A stretch of DNA of 64,000 nt from the NCBI GenBank assembly GCA_964471225.1, contig CAYYEZ010000026.1, positions 1 through 64,000 on the forward strand, read 5' to 3'. The DNA comes from JAGVJT01 sp964471225. GTDB taxonomy: Bacteria; Pseudomonadota; Gammaproteobacteria; Legionellales; Legionellaceae. The position numbers and the translations under genes are program-made. The notes beneath the pieces were generated by a model that was not told the origin of the DNA, made no database searches, and saw only the letters and a list, made by a program, of their open reading frames with translations. Below are positions 26,897-34,961 of this stretch, piece after piece. Position 1 is the first letter of the stretch. Each line of letters starts with the position of its first letter.

Positions 26897-29347
26897 TTAT
26901 TTTTTTGTGGGTCCCTTAGGATCTTCGACAAAGGTGATGTCATCTTTTGACGACGCTTTGCGAGCACCTTGATCGCGTAAGCTAAGATACTCTTTTTTTT
27001 GCTCTTCGAACTGACAACCAGAGAGAGGCCCGAGTGTTCGCTCAACAAAGGCCATATCACGGGTTTTTTGCGCATACTCAATCGAATGAACTCCTCGCTT
27101 GAGTCTGTCGAACATGCTTGAGCCACACTGCTGTGGACCCACATCGGAAAGGACTTGAAGATCTTTCAAATCAATGTCTGCAAGCTGCTTTCCTGCAAAC
27201 TTATTGCTTGCCCATGTCAAGAGTGCGGTTGGCGTTTTGCCCAAAAATCGATTCATCGTCATTTCCATAGTGCCTTCTTGAGAAGCATATTTAAAGGCTA
27301 ATAAGTAAGCATGTGCACGCTGACGTAACTCTGGCTCACCACCACGAATGATTGCAGGCTTACCTTGCTTATAGTCGATAGCGAACATAATAGCCATTTG
27401 TAGTGCTTTTTCATTCATTTCTTTTTCTGTAAGCACCTGTCCTTTAGGAGACATATCACGTACGATATTTGGCTCTTTCACAATCACAACCTGAGCATCA
27501 CCATACGATTTTGTTGAAACAATCACCTCGTTTGAAGCTAATTTTACATTCGCGGCATAAGCATTTTCATCACGAGAAGAAACACTCATGCCGCCGAGAG
27601 CGTCATTAAGTAAGCCTACTTTCGTAGCTGCCGCACGGGTCATCACGCGAGTTTCGAAACCTAACTCGCCACCACGATACATTTTAAGTGTTGTTGCTCG
27701 ACTCAAATCACTATAACCACCGTACATTTTTGTCAAAGAAACAAGCATGCTTCCCGCACTTTCTTTTTCAATAGAAAGGCGCAGACGTCGATTTGCTAGA
27801 TCGGCCCCTGCTTCGGCAAGCTCTTGCTCTTTTTGTTTAAGCATAGCATCGGTGGGGCCCGCCATAGGTGGTATTTTAGGTCGTTTCATTTCCTCAAATA
27901 TTTCTTTTGCCTTGGCAAATTCTGCTTCCTTGTGATCAAGCTCTTTTTGTTGCACTCTCAGTGCAGCCAGCTTACCTTCATATTTTCCTTTTTCGATCTC
28001 ATAAGCTCGATACGCCTTCTGATCGTTTCTATCGGGACTGGATTTTCGCGCATCGAGGAAGTCATGGTAATGTGTTTTACCAACATCAATACCATCGGGC
28101 TGACGAGTCACAGAGACAGCACGACGATGGAGCTTAGCGGCATTTTTTTTCAATTCACGAATCTCTTTGTCATTTTTAGAGCCTGTGGCTTGCTCTGCCA
28201 AGCGCCTAATGTTTCCAATAATAGCCTGTATTTCGTTAATTTTAACACCCAAAGCCTCTCTGTCTTTTTCCGAAAGTGCAGGTAAACTTTCCTCTATAGC
28301 TCGAATTCGGTCGATCAAATCTTCCTCGTATTGATTAAAATCATCCGGCTTAGCTGAAGCAATAGGCATACGAGAGCCAGAAGAAGCGGCGGAAACTGTT
28401 GAAGACGGAACAGGTGTTGTTGTCGCCGCCCGCGAACCAGCCGGTGCTCCTCCAGGAGGAGGTGGTGGTGGTGGTGCCATTGTCGCCGCCCCCGAGCCAG
28501 CCGGTGCGACTCCAGGAGGAGGTGGTGGTGCCGCCCGCGGTTTTGATGTAGCAGTAGCCCGAGCCGATGCGCCTCCAGAAGGAGGAGGAGGAGGAGGTGG
28601 TGGTGGTGCCATTGTCGTCGCCCCCGGGTTTGCTGTAGCGGCAGCCCGAGCCGATGCGCCTCCAGAAGGAGGAGGAGGTGGTGGTGGTGGTGGTGCCATT
28701 GTCGTCGCCCCCGGGTTTGCTGTAGCGGCAGCCCGAGCCGATGCGCCTCCAGGAGCGGTTGTTGGTGGAGACATATCCATCTCAAATTCTTCCTCGTCGG
28801 GCAAACTCTTAATTTTTTCCTGAAAAAACGCTAATATGAGGCGCAACCTAGTAATATCGTCGCGTGTTACTTCCTTTTGAGTCGCATTGATTGCTTCATA
28901 TGACTCAACATACTCACGCTCTAGTTCAATACCCTCAAGAATATCTATTCTACTCGATATTTCACCAATAAGTTTTACTTTCTCCGAGTTGAGAGCTTGT
29001 TGTATGACTCCTTGCGCTTCATTAGACAGTGATTGACGATCTCTATCTGATAGCATCATAGAAATATCTGGATTCTGAGTCAACAAACCTTGTAAGCGGT
29101 CTTCATCTAACCGGTTAAAGTCCAAGCTACGCGCGATGCGACGCTGCAGACTTACCCGATGAGTCTGCACTAAACCTACATCAATAATAGGAACATCAAC
29201 AAATTCCTGATACTTAGCGGGGAATTCACCCGCAGGGCATGCTAACAGCTCGTACAACTCATCTTGACTACGTCCTCGTAGCTTCGGTTCAAGCTGCCTC
29301 ATCAACTCGTTCAAGTCAACTGGTTGGGTATGTTTGCTTTTAGCCAT
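26897..29347 (-). CDS. Polyproline (FH1-like) helical protein, candidate secreted effector
   Basis: Not a family I can name. The 816-residue product has a charged helical N-terminal part (about 1-195). A low-complexity region (about 197-310) has five proline tracts of 5-9 prolines spaced by Gly/Ala/Thr linkers, resembling the profilin-binding FH1 region of formins. A coiled-coil section (about 330-500) and a globular-looking C-terminal part (about 520-816) follow. There is no signal peptide or membrane segment. The last 45 residues are hydrophilic and include an acidic EEQKKE patch, as seen near the C-terminus of many Dot/Icm substrates. An actin-related or SH3/WW/EVH1-binding role in a eukaryotic host is inference. 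It has a perfect TATAAT upstream. Confidence 0.75.
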   Translation of the reverse strand: MAKSKHTQPVDLNELMRQLEPKLRGRSQDELYELLACPAGEFPAKYQEFVDVPIIDVGLVQTHRVSLQRRIARSLDFNRLDEDRLQGLLTQNPDISMMLSDRDRQSLSNEAQGVIQQALNSEKVKLIGEISSRIDILEGIELEREYVESYEAINATQKEVTRDDITRLRLILAFFQEKIKSLPDEEEFEMDMSPPTTAPGGASARAAATANPGATTMAPPPPPPPPPSGGASARAAATANPGATTMAPPPPPPPPPSGGASARATATSKPRAAPPPPPGVAPAGSGAATMAPPPPPPPGGAPAGSRAATTTPVPSSTVSAASSGSRMPIASAKPDDFNQYEEDLIDRIRAIEESLPALSEKDREALGVKINEIQAIIGNIRRLAEQATGSKNDKEIRELKKNAAKLHRRAVSVTRQPDGIDVGKTHYHDFLDARKSSPDRNDQKAYRAYEIEKGKYEGKLAALRVQQKELDHKEAEFAKAKEIFEEMKRPKIPPMAGPTDAMLKQKEQELAEAGADLANRRLRLSIEKESAGSMLVSLTKMYGGYSDLSRATTLKMYRGGELGFETRVMTRAAATKVGLLNDALGGMSVSSRDENAYAANVKLASNEVIVSTKSYGDAQVVIVKEPNIVRDMSPKGQVLTEKEMNEKALQMAIMFAIDYKQGKPAIIRGGEPELRQRAHAYLLAFKYASQEGTMEMTMNRFLGKTPTALLTWASNKFAGKQLADIDLKDLQVLSDVGPQQCGSSMFDRLKRGVHSIEYAQKTRDMAFVERTLGPLSGCQFEEQKKEYLSLRDQGARKASSKDDITFVEDPKGPTKK
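28421..28751. repeat. Tandem 60-bp and 87-bp coding repeats (polyproline region)
   Basis: Two copies of a 60-bp unit begin at 28421 and 28481 (shared GTCGCCGCCC start). Two full copies plus a partial third of an 87-bp unit begin at 28558, 28645 and 28732 (shared CCCGAGCCGATGCGCC). Both periods are multiples of three, so copy-number change keeps the frame. Inside each unit are GGA/GGT runs encoding prolines that can slip on their own. The units encode 20 and 29 residues. Confidence 0.92.
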
Positions 29348-29378
29348 TATGTCTAATTCCTTTAATCTACATGTGCTA

Positions 29379-29384
29379 ATTATA
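29379..29384 (-). promoter_or_regulatory. -10 box for the polyproline protein gene
   Basis: A perfect TATAAT on the minus strand, 31 bases before the ATG at 29347, preceded by GCGC. No good -35 is visible; the upstream 20 bases are A/T only. AAAGGA lies between it and the start codon. Confidence 0.5.
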
Positions 29385-29469
29385 GCGCAAATTTAAAAAT
29401 TAATTAATCACAATATATCCATTTTGACTACATTGTGACATATTTATGTTTTATTCCGGATATACGGCA

Positions 29470-29478
29470 TGCTACACT
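29470..29478 (+). promoter_or_regulatory. Extended -10 for the 29514-30572 gene
   Basis: TGC followed by TACACT forms an extended -10 element, 36 bases before the ATG at 29514. The -35 region (TTTATT at 17 bases) is poor. It is divergent from the polyproline gene promoter about 90 bases away. Confidence 0.4.
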
Positions 29479-29513
29479 CACTCCCCTTTGTAATTTGAGA
29501 GCTTGCTCGCCCC

Positions 29514-30572
29514 ATGAAACAAAAAGATTTTGAAAAAATACAGAGATTATTTGTTGAGGCATACAATGAAAAACGCATTCTACATCCGCTGCGTAAATAT
29601 GAAGACAAAAAAGATATGGCAGCCTCTAGATATATGGTTTACTCGTATGCAGCACTTCCGGCACTCATCGAAAAAATGAAACAAGTGAGCGAGTCCGAAG
29701 CCTTACAGAAATACAACGCACGTTTTACCATCGATCAAGATGGAGATTGCTGGTTCGCATTTGAAGGATGTCCGGGAGACATCATTGAATATGATGATTA
29801 CACGCTCAGCAGTGAATTGCGCGAACAGGCACCAGCACACAGCGACATGACTCCAACACATACTTCAATGAGTGCGGGTATTATTGTATTTTCTAAAGAC
29901 TATCGGATTACAAAAATTACAAATTTCAGTGGTCATTATCGCCCCACACCAGGAAGCCTGGTATGGATTATAGGCTCGCTAGTTGAGTTAGGCGCTAACT
30001 TTACACCAGATGTAGGATTAGGCTTTTATTGGAAAAACGACCGAGGATTAAAATCAAAAAACGTATCGTTACCTCAAGAGACGCTACGTACACTACTCCC
30101 CACTGATTGGACCTCTAGACCTGACCGAGATTACAAAGTTATCGTTTATAGCCACGGAGAATGCACAACTTTTAGTCATGGCGAAGAGCCCCACTTTAAA
30201 TCGGTGTCAAAAAACAAACGTCATCGCTCAGAAATGCCTGAAAGTCATGAGGTAGGACGCTCTATCTTTTCAAAATTTAGCACGCAGACGAGCGTAGTAC
30301 CGAATAGTCCAGTGACCAAACGCGGCACCGCCATTGATTTCTCTGTAAAAACAAATTCTATGAGCATCATCGCAGAAGAAAAAGTCGACTCTGGTAGCTC
30401 AATTAGCGCAGCCTTTCACCGCTCTAGTCCTCCTTCAAAAACTGCTACAATGTGTTCTTTTTTCTCAGACGGCACATCCACACCCCCACCGCAAAAGCAA
30501 ACATTAGTGGCGGCGATAGAGCCTTTTAGCGACGACGATGATGATGAGCAAAGTAGCCCCAAAAACACTTAA
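29514..30572 (+). CDS. Unrecognised 352-residue protein with acidic Ser-rich tail
   Basis: No family recognised. Residues 1-215 look globular (mixed alpha/beta) with a distinctive NFSGHYRPTPGS segment near residue 140, followed by a hydrophobic helix (LVWIIGSLVELG). Residues 230-352 are low-complexity, Ser/Thr-rich and probably disordered, ending in a run of five Asp residues within EPFSDDDDDEQSS. There is no signal peptide. It is transcribed divergently from the polyproline protein and converges on the peptide-export operon. The disordered acidic tail and its neighbour make it a candidate secreted effector, without direct evidence. The ribosome binding site is weak. Confidence 0.6.
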   Translation: MKQKDFEKIQRLFVEAYNEKRILHPLRKYEDKKDMAASRYMVYSYAALPALIEKMKQVSESEALQKYNARFTIDQDGDCWFAFEGCPGDIIEYDDYTLSSELREQAPAHSDMTPTHTSMSAGIIVFSKDYRITKITNFSGHYRPTPGSLVWIIGSLVELGANFTPDVGLGFYWKNDRGLKSKNVSLPQETLRTLLPTDWTSRPDRDYKVIVYSHGECTTFSHGEEPHFKSVSKNKRHRSEMPESHEVGRSIFSKFSTQTSVVPNSPVTKRGTAIDFSVKTNSMSIIAEEKVDSGSSISAAFHRSSPPSKTATMCSFFSDGTSTPPPQKQTLVAAIEPFSDDDDDEQSSPKNT

Positions 30573-30582
30573 TCAGCACTGA

Positions 30583-30630
30583 TGAAAAATATCGAGTGAT
30601 TCGTTTGTTACCCAATACGAATCACTCGAT
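30583..30630 (-). terminator. Terminator of the graspetide operon
   Basis: ATCGAGTGATTCG (30591-30603) and CGAATCACTCGAT (30618-30630) form a perfect 13-bp stem with a 14-base loop that contains the exporter stop codon. On the minus strand ATATTTTTC follows. It separates the exporter gene from the convergent 29514-30572 gene. Confidence 0.88.
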
Positions 30631-32671
30631 CTGCCATTCGTATTGTTTCTTCTCGATGCGCAATAATCACTTGTGTCATCTTCAATGCGCTCAAAGCCTC
30701 ATTTATATTGCGCTCATTTTCAACATCTAAGTGGCTGGTTGCCTCATCGAGAAAAAGGATTTTTGGTTTTTTGTATAGTGCTCGCGCTAAGAGTAATCGT
30801 TGCTTTTGCCCACCGGATAAAGTCGACCCCATATCTCCTACTCGCGTCTCATAGCCCATAGGAAGTTGCTGAATCAACTCAGCAATACAAGCAAGTTTTG
30901 AAACATAATACACATACTCCAAATCAATGATTTCATCAAAAAATGTGATGTTTTCTAACAAAGAACCGCTCAGAAGAGTATCTTCTTGCATCACAGAGGC
31001 AACATGCGAGCGATATTGTCGAACACCTATATCGCTTAAAGCCAAACCATCCACTAGCACTTTTCCACTACTAGGCTGCAATAATCCCATCATAATTTTA
31101 AGCAAAGTTGTCTTACCGACACCCGAAGGCCCCACCAAAGCAACCTTTTCTCCTGGCTCAATACAAAGCGACAGCTTAGATAAGAGAGGATGGATCGTTG
31201 GATGATAAGAAAATGAAATATCTTGTAATACAAGCTGCCCTGTCAATTTTTTTAAACTGAGCTTCGGCATGCTTTCCTCTTGCTCAGGCGGTTGCGAGAT
31301 AATATCGTTGAGTCGCTCAAGTTGAAGTCCTACCAAACGGTATTCGAACACTTGATGGATCAACGATACCGATTTTTGTACGAGTTGTTGTCTAAATCCC
31401 AAAAAAGCGAGCAACATCCCGACAGAAAAAGATTGATGCATCACCATCAGCGCACCGCATGCAACCACAGCTAAATACTCTACTTGAGTCACAAGCTGAT
31501 TTAAAAATTGATAGCGAATCTGTAATTTCTCAGTGACCATGTCTTGATTTAAAGCGTCGGTAAATGGCTTGCGCCATGCATTTAAACGAAACGACTCTTT
31601 CGCATAAGCCTTAATCGGTAACATCGCTTGTAATGATTCTAAAAAAACACTTGCAGCTTTTGCATGCTGATGCATTGAGCTATTCATTTTGTCTTTTAAA
31701 ACACGATAAGATAAGAAACGCACCCCCACTTGAAACACTAAAGCGCATAACACGATACAAGTCAGACCCACGCTATACATCATCATGAGCCCGCCTTGGA
31801 AGATCATAACCAACCCATCTAAGAGTGTTGTCACAAAATCAATGCTAATCTTACGCTGAATTTCACCAATAGCATTCATTTTAGATTGCAAATCGCCTTT
31901 ATGTCGCGCCTCAAAAAAATGCAATGGCAAACGAAAAACATGCCGCATGATATTTACTGAAAATTGCTCTGTCATCTGCATTTTAAGATACAACACTAAA
32001 TGCGCTCGTAAGCGTTCAGAAAACACTAAACATAAAATCATGATAAAAAATCCAAGTAAAATCACACTCAAATTTTGGGCATTACTCGTGCCAATTACTT
32101 GATCAGTAACATACTGAATAAATAACGGACACGCCATATTTAAAAACTCAATCAAAAGAGAGAGCCCGATCAAAATTAAAAACCAGCGATTAAATTGTTG
32201 TATTGCGCTGATCCAAGCCCACAGCGTCAGTGGTGTCCGAGCAGCGATGGGTTCGAAATGTGTCGCTTTATCAACTTCTAATACAATCCCTGTGAAAGCT
32301 TGAGACGCCTGTGCATGTGTTAGCTCACACACCCCAAGAGCAGGGTCATGAATAATCACCGATTTTGATGTCACTTTTTTCAATACAACAAAATGGTTCA
32401 TGTTCCAATGCAATAATGCAGGGCATTTGACTAAGCGTAACTCTTCCAAAGGCACGCTCAAAGCGCGTGTTTCTAAGCCTAACTCACTAAAAAGCTGGCT
32501 GATCTCATGTAAATTCACACCATGCAAACTACTCGAGGTCCTTTGACGCAAATAAGCTAAATCAAGATCATGCCCCCAAAAGCAAGCAATCATCGCAACG
32601 CATGCATAGCCACACTCAGACAATTGATCTTGCAAAATCATCGGTAATTTAGGTGTTCGTTGAAATAACAT
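30608..32671 (-). CDS. C39 peptidase-containing ABC exporter (bacteriocin/RiPP type)
   Basis: Cleaves double-glycine leaders and exports the peptide across the inner membrane. From ATG 32671 (GAGG upstream) it is 687 residues. An N-terminal C39 cysteine protease domain (about 1-135) has the catalytic Cys in QLSECGYACVAM, His in WNMNHFVVL and Asp in IHDPALG. A six-helix ABC membrane domain (about 150-430) follows. The nucleotide-binding domain (about 455-687) has Walker A GPSGVGKTTL, signature LSGGQKQR, Walker B ILFLDEAT and an H-loop His. It follows the HlyD-type gene, as in colicin V-type CvaA/CvaB exporters. Two precursor peptides with GG sites lie at the head of the operon. No TolC-like gene is nearby. 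Confidence 0.95.
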   Translation of the reverse strand: MLFQRTPKLPMILQDQLSECGYACVAMIACFWGHDLDLAYLRQRTSSSLHGVNLHEISQLFSELGLETRALSVPLEELRLVKCPALLHWNMNHFVVLKKVTSKSVIIHDPALGVCELTHAQASQAFTGIVLEVDKATHFEPIAARTPLTLWAWISAIQQFNRWFLILIGLSLLIEFLNMACPLFIQYVTDQVIGTSNAQNLSVILLGFFIMILCLVFSERLRAHLVLYLKMQMTEQFSVNIMRHVFRLPLHFFEARHKGDLQSKMNAIGEIQRKISIDFVTTLLDGLVMIFQGGLMMMYSVGLTCIVLCALVFQVGVRFLSYRVLKDKMNSSMHQHAKAASVFLESLQAMLPIKAYAKESFRLNAWRKPFTDALNQDMVTEKLQIRYQFLNQLVTQVEYLAVVACGALMVMHQSFSVGMLLAFLGFRQQLVQKSVSLIHQVFEYRLVGLQLERLNDIISQPPEQEESMPKLSLKKLTGQLVLQDISFSYHPTIHPLLSKLSLCIEPGEKVALVGPSGVGKTTLLKIMMGLLQPSSGKVLVDGLALSDIGVRQYRSHVASVMQEDTLLSGSLLENITFFDEIIDLEYVYYVSKLACIAELIQQLPMGYETRVGDMGSTLSGGQKQRLLLARALYKKPKILFLDEATSHLDVENERNINEALSALKMTQVIIAHREETIRMADRVIRIG

Positions 32672-32678
32672 CTTAGCC

Positions 32679-33689
32679 TCACTCACGCCACATCAAGTAA
32701 AATGGCATGACAATCCACCGCCACACCTTTTGAGACACACCTGTTGCTATCGCGGTAAAAGTCATCCCTTGCTGAAGCGCTAAAGAAGAACCACTGACTT
32801 GAATGAAAGGTGTGTTAAGACGAGCGACTGCTTTGTAGTAAGGCTGCTTTATCTCTAGCGCTTTATCTTCATCTTTATCAGTTAAAACACTCTGGCTAAC
32901 CGAGATAACGGTTGCCCAAGCCGCCCCAAAGCGTTGATAAGGATATGCGTCGTAATGAAGGGATAATTTATCATTCACCTTTAAAAAGCCGGCTTTATCA
33001 GCAGGAACATAAAGTTCTGCCACATAAGCCGCATCTTTCGGTAAAATACTCAGCAACGGCTTTTCTGTAGAAACATGTTGTCCGACATGCGCCATCACAC
33101 TCGAGATGACACCGCTAATCGACGCTTTAATATACGCTTTTTTAGCGCGTCTAAACTCTGTTTCTTCGCGCTCTAATTGATGAATTTGATTCTTCAGCGC
33201 TACAATTTCTTCACGCTTTTGATCAAAAAACTCCCTCGCGATATATTGTTTAAGTAGCAGTGGCTTTAATTGTTTTAAAAATTTCACTTTATGTATTAAC
33301 TGTTGCCTCATTGCCCGTAACCGCTTTTCAAAAGACTCATGAATACGCTTTGCTTGTAATGCACTCCCCTGACCATCGCTGGTATTGATTACAAAAAGAA
33401 TATCTCCTTGTGTCACAGGCTTACCTGCATAAGCGTAAGAGGCTTGAATCACGCCAGATTTCAGAGCATAGGTGTGTGTTAAACCTCCTTCGGCATTAAT
33501 AAACCCTTTCATAGCCCACTTTTCAGCGTATTTCTGATGACCAGTAATACAGACCAACACCAGCACGACAGCACACCAAAGAATTACAAATCGCTGATAA
33601 GATAAAGGTACATTTAAAAAAACAGTCCCTAAATGCTTGTATTGTGTGTGCTGAAGGGCTTCTTTTCTGAAAAGAGATCGCCGTGTCAT
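32679..33689 (-). CDS. HlyD-family periplasmic adaptor of the peptide exporter
   Basis: A membrane-fusion protein bridging the ABC exporter and an outer-membrane TolC-like channel. It is 336 residues, with a cytoplasmic N-terminus of about 33 residues, one transmembrane helix (FVILWCAVVLVLVCITG), a biotinyl-lipoyl-like half motif, a short coiled-coil hairpin (about 125-190), and a beta-barrel part with the second lipoyl half (ASISGVISSVMAHVGQHVST). Its start overlaps the HEAT-protein stop by four bases, and the exporter follows after eight bases. The CvaA-like size suits bacteriocin export. Confidence 0.93.
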   Translation of the reverse strand: MTRRSLFRKEALQHTQYKHLGTVFLNVPLSYQRFVILWCAVVLVLVCITGHQKYAEKWAMKGFINAEGGLTHTYALKSGVIQASYAYAGKPVTQGDILFVINTSDGQGSALQAKRIHESFEKRLRAMRQQLIHKVKFLKQLKPLLLKQYIAREFFDQKREEIVALKNQIHQLEREETEFRRAKKAYIKASISGVISSVMAHVGQHVSTEKPLLSILPKDAAYVAELYVPADKAGFLKVNDKLSLHYDAYPYQRFGAAWATVISVSQSVLTDKDEDKALEIKQPYYKAVARLNTPFIQVSGSSLALQQGMTFTAIATGVSQKVWRWIVMPFYLMWRE

Positions 33690-34750
33690 GATACCGACCC
33701 GCCTAAACTTTTCTGCTTGTCAAACCAAGCAGCCCAGCGGACCTCATCATGAGGACCAAAATCTTGATGACTGATCTTTTTCAAAATTTCATAAGCAAAA
33801 TCATGTTGATTCGATTGTTGTAAACGTAAAATACTGAGCAATGGAGCTTTCGCGTGTTGAATCAAATAGCGTTTTGTGACGTCGGATTGTGCGAGGATAG
33901 ATAGTAAAAAAAGTGATTTATTACGGTCAGTTCCAAACGGTGAATTTAACAGCTCAATAAATGGCGCAGGATTCAGATCTGTAATATTTGCCTTTTGGGT
34001 CGTGAGCGATAATACACGAATCACATTGTTACGAACCCCATCATCTTTATCGTTAACGTAAGGTATTAATACATTCACGATATCACGTGGATCGCGGAAA
34101 TGCCCCACAAGATACGCCGCTGAGGCACGACGTGTCGGATCTGGATCATTCTTTAATACATCAAGAATTAACACGCGCTGCTGCAGTGCCGCTGTATTAA
34201 ATTTGTTTAAGTAAGGTTTTAATTGAGGATGCGAAAAACCGATTGTACAGTGGTACACCGGACAATCGAGATGCGTCGGTTGAACTTTATTTTCGAAAAA
34301 TAACTTTCGACTGAGTGTTTGATATGTTTGCATCACATCAATTATGTCGTGTTTTTTAGGATAAGCTATTTTTCGCTGTTCAGGTACATAGCGAAGTCGG
34401 TCTTGCTGGTTGGATTTGATAATTTCTAGCGTTGTACAATATTCCTTTTCACTATAAAAGATGGTATCCATATCGACATACACATAATGATGTTCTTCTT
34501 TGATTTTTTTTATCAGCGCTTGACGCTCCTCTCGCAATTTCAAAGCCTCGGGTGAGTTAAAAAAATTATCCGAGTTATGACTTACTCCTGTAGAAAGTGC
34601 ATGCGTCAATTTAACAAGCTGTGGTGAATACTCTGCAAGAATCTGCTTACTTTCTTTTTCATCAACACCATACACATCCAAACACTCCGCCATCGCTGAT
34701 GAAGAAAAAAATGCTAAGAGAAGTGCAGTTTTCTGAAATAAATGACGCAT
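33686..34750 (-). CDS. Secreted HEAT-repeat protein within the RiPP operon
   Basis: A signal peptide (MRHLFQKTALLLAFFSSSAMA) precedes a mature protein of about 333 residues with several cysteines. The C-terminal half carries HEAT/PBS-lyase-like repeats, for example DPDPTRRASAAYLVGHFRD and NDKDDGVRNNVIRVLSL. The ATG at 34750 has GGAG seven bases upstream. HEAT repeats bind other proteins, so in the periplasm it could bind the exporter, the modified peptide, or act in immunity; these are guesses. It is tightly coupled to hlyD (ATGA overlap), showing it belongs to the system. I do not know such a protein as a standard part of characterised graspetide clusters. Confidence 0.85.
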   Translation of the reverse strand: MRHLFQKTALLLAFFSSSAMAECLDVYGVDEKESKQILAEYSPQLVKLTHALSTGVSHNSDNFFNSPEALKLREERQALIKKIKEEHHYVYVDMDTIFYSEKEYCTTLEIIKSNQQDRLRYVPEQRKIAYPKKHDIIDVMQTYQTLSRKLFFENKVQPTHLDCPVYHCTIGFSHPQLKPYLNKFNTAALQQRVLILDVLKNDPDPTRRASAAYLVGHFRDPRDIVNVLIPYVNDKDDGVRNNVIRVLSLTTQKANITDLNPAPFIELLNSPFGTDRNKSLFLLSILAQSDVTKRYLIQHAKAPLLSILRLQQSNQHDFAYEILKKISHQDFGPHDEVRWAAWFDKQKSLGGSVS

Positions 34751-34797
34751 AAATATCTCCATATAAGTTATATGCTACTTAGTTAAATGCTTATATC

Positions 34798-34874
34798 ATT
34801 CCCGCGCAAGCAGGAATCTATTTTCAAACTGACATGATGTCTGAGTAAACATAGGTTACCGCCTTCGCGGCAAC
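34798..34874. repeat. Possible palindromic intergenic element between ATP-grasp and HEAT genes
   Basis: ATTCCCGCGCAAGCAGGAAT (34798-34817) is an imperfect palindrome of the form found in REP-like repeats of many proteobacteria. A second hairpin, GTTACCGC-CTTC-GCGGCAAC (34855-34874, one mismatch), lies 37 bases further on. The 211-base gap is the largest inside the operon. Whether the first motif is repeated elsewhere in the genome cannot be seen from this window. Confidence 0.45.
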
Positions 34875-34961
34875 GACAATTTTTTCGTTAACGTATTGCC
34901 GGTCTCATCTTAGTTCATTCATCAAATATGGCTAAACCCGCAAATAAACGGATGAAAATTC

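Noticed and set aside
27747..28285. Plus-strand open frames opposite the polyproline protein gene
   Set aside because: They overlap each other and the real gene, have no ribosome binding sites, and their composition mirrors the minus-strand codons.
28421..28751. CRISPR-like array
   Set aside because: The 60- and 87-bp periods are contiguous coding repeats without unique spacers, and no cas genes occur.
28315..28785. A 156-codon minus-strand frame rich in His and Leu inside the polyproline region
   Set aside because: It is an alternate reading of the repeated proline codons of the longer gene, with low complexity and no start signal.
29385..29420. PmrA-type boxes upstream of the polyproline gene
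   Set aside because: The region has TTAAT-like AT tracts, but no pair of motifs with correct spacing could be read.
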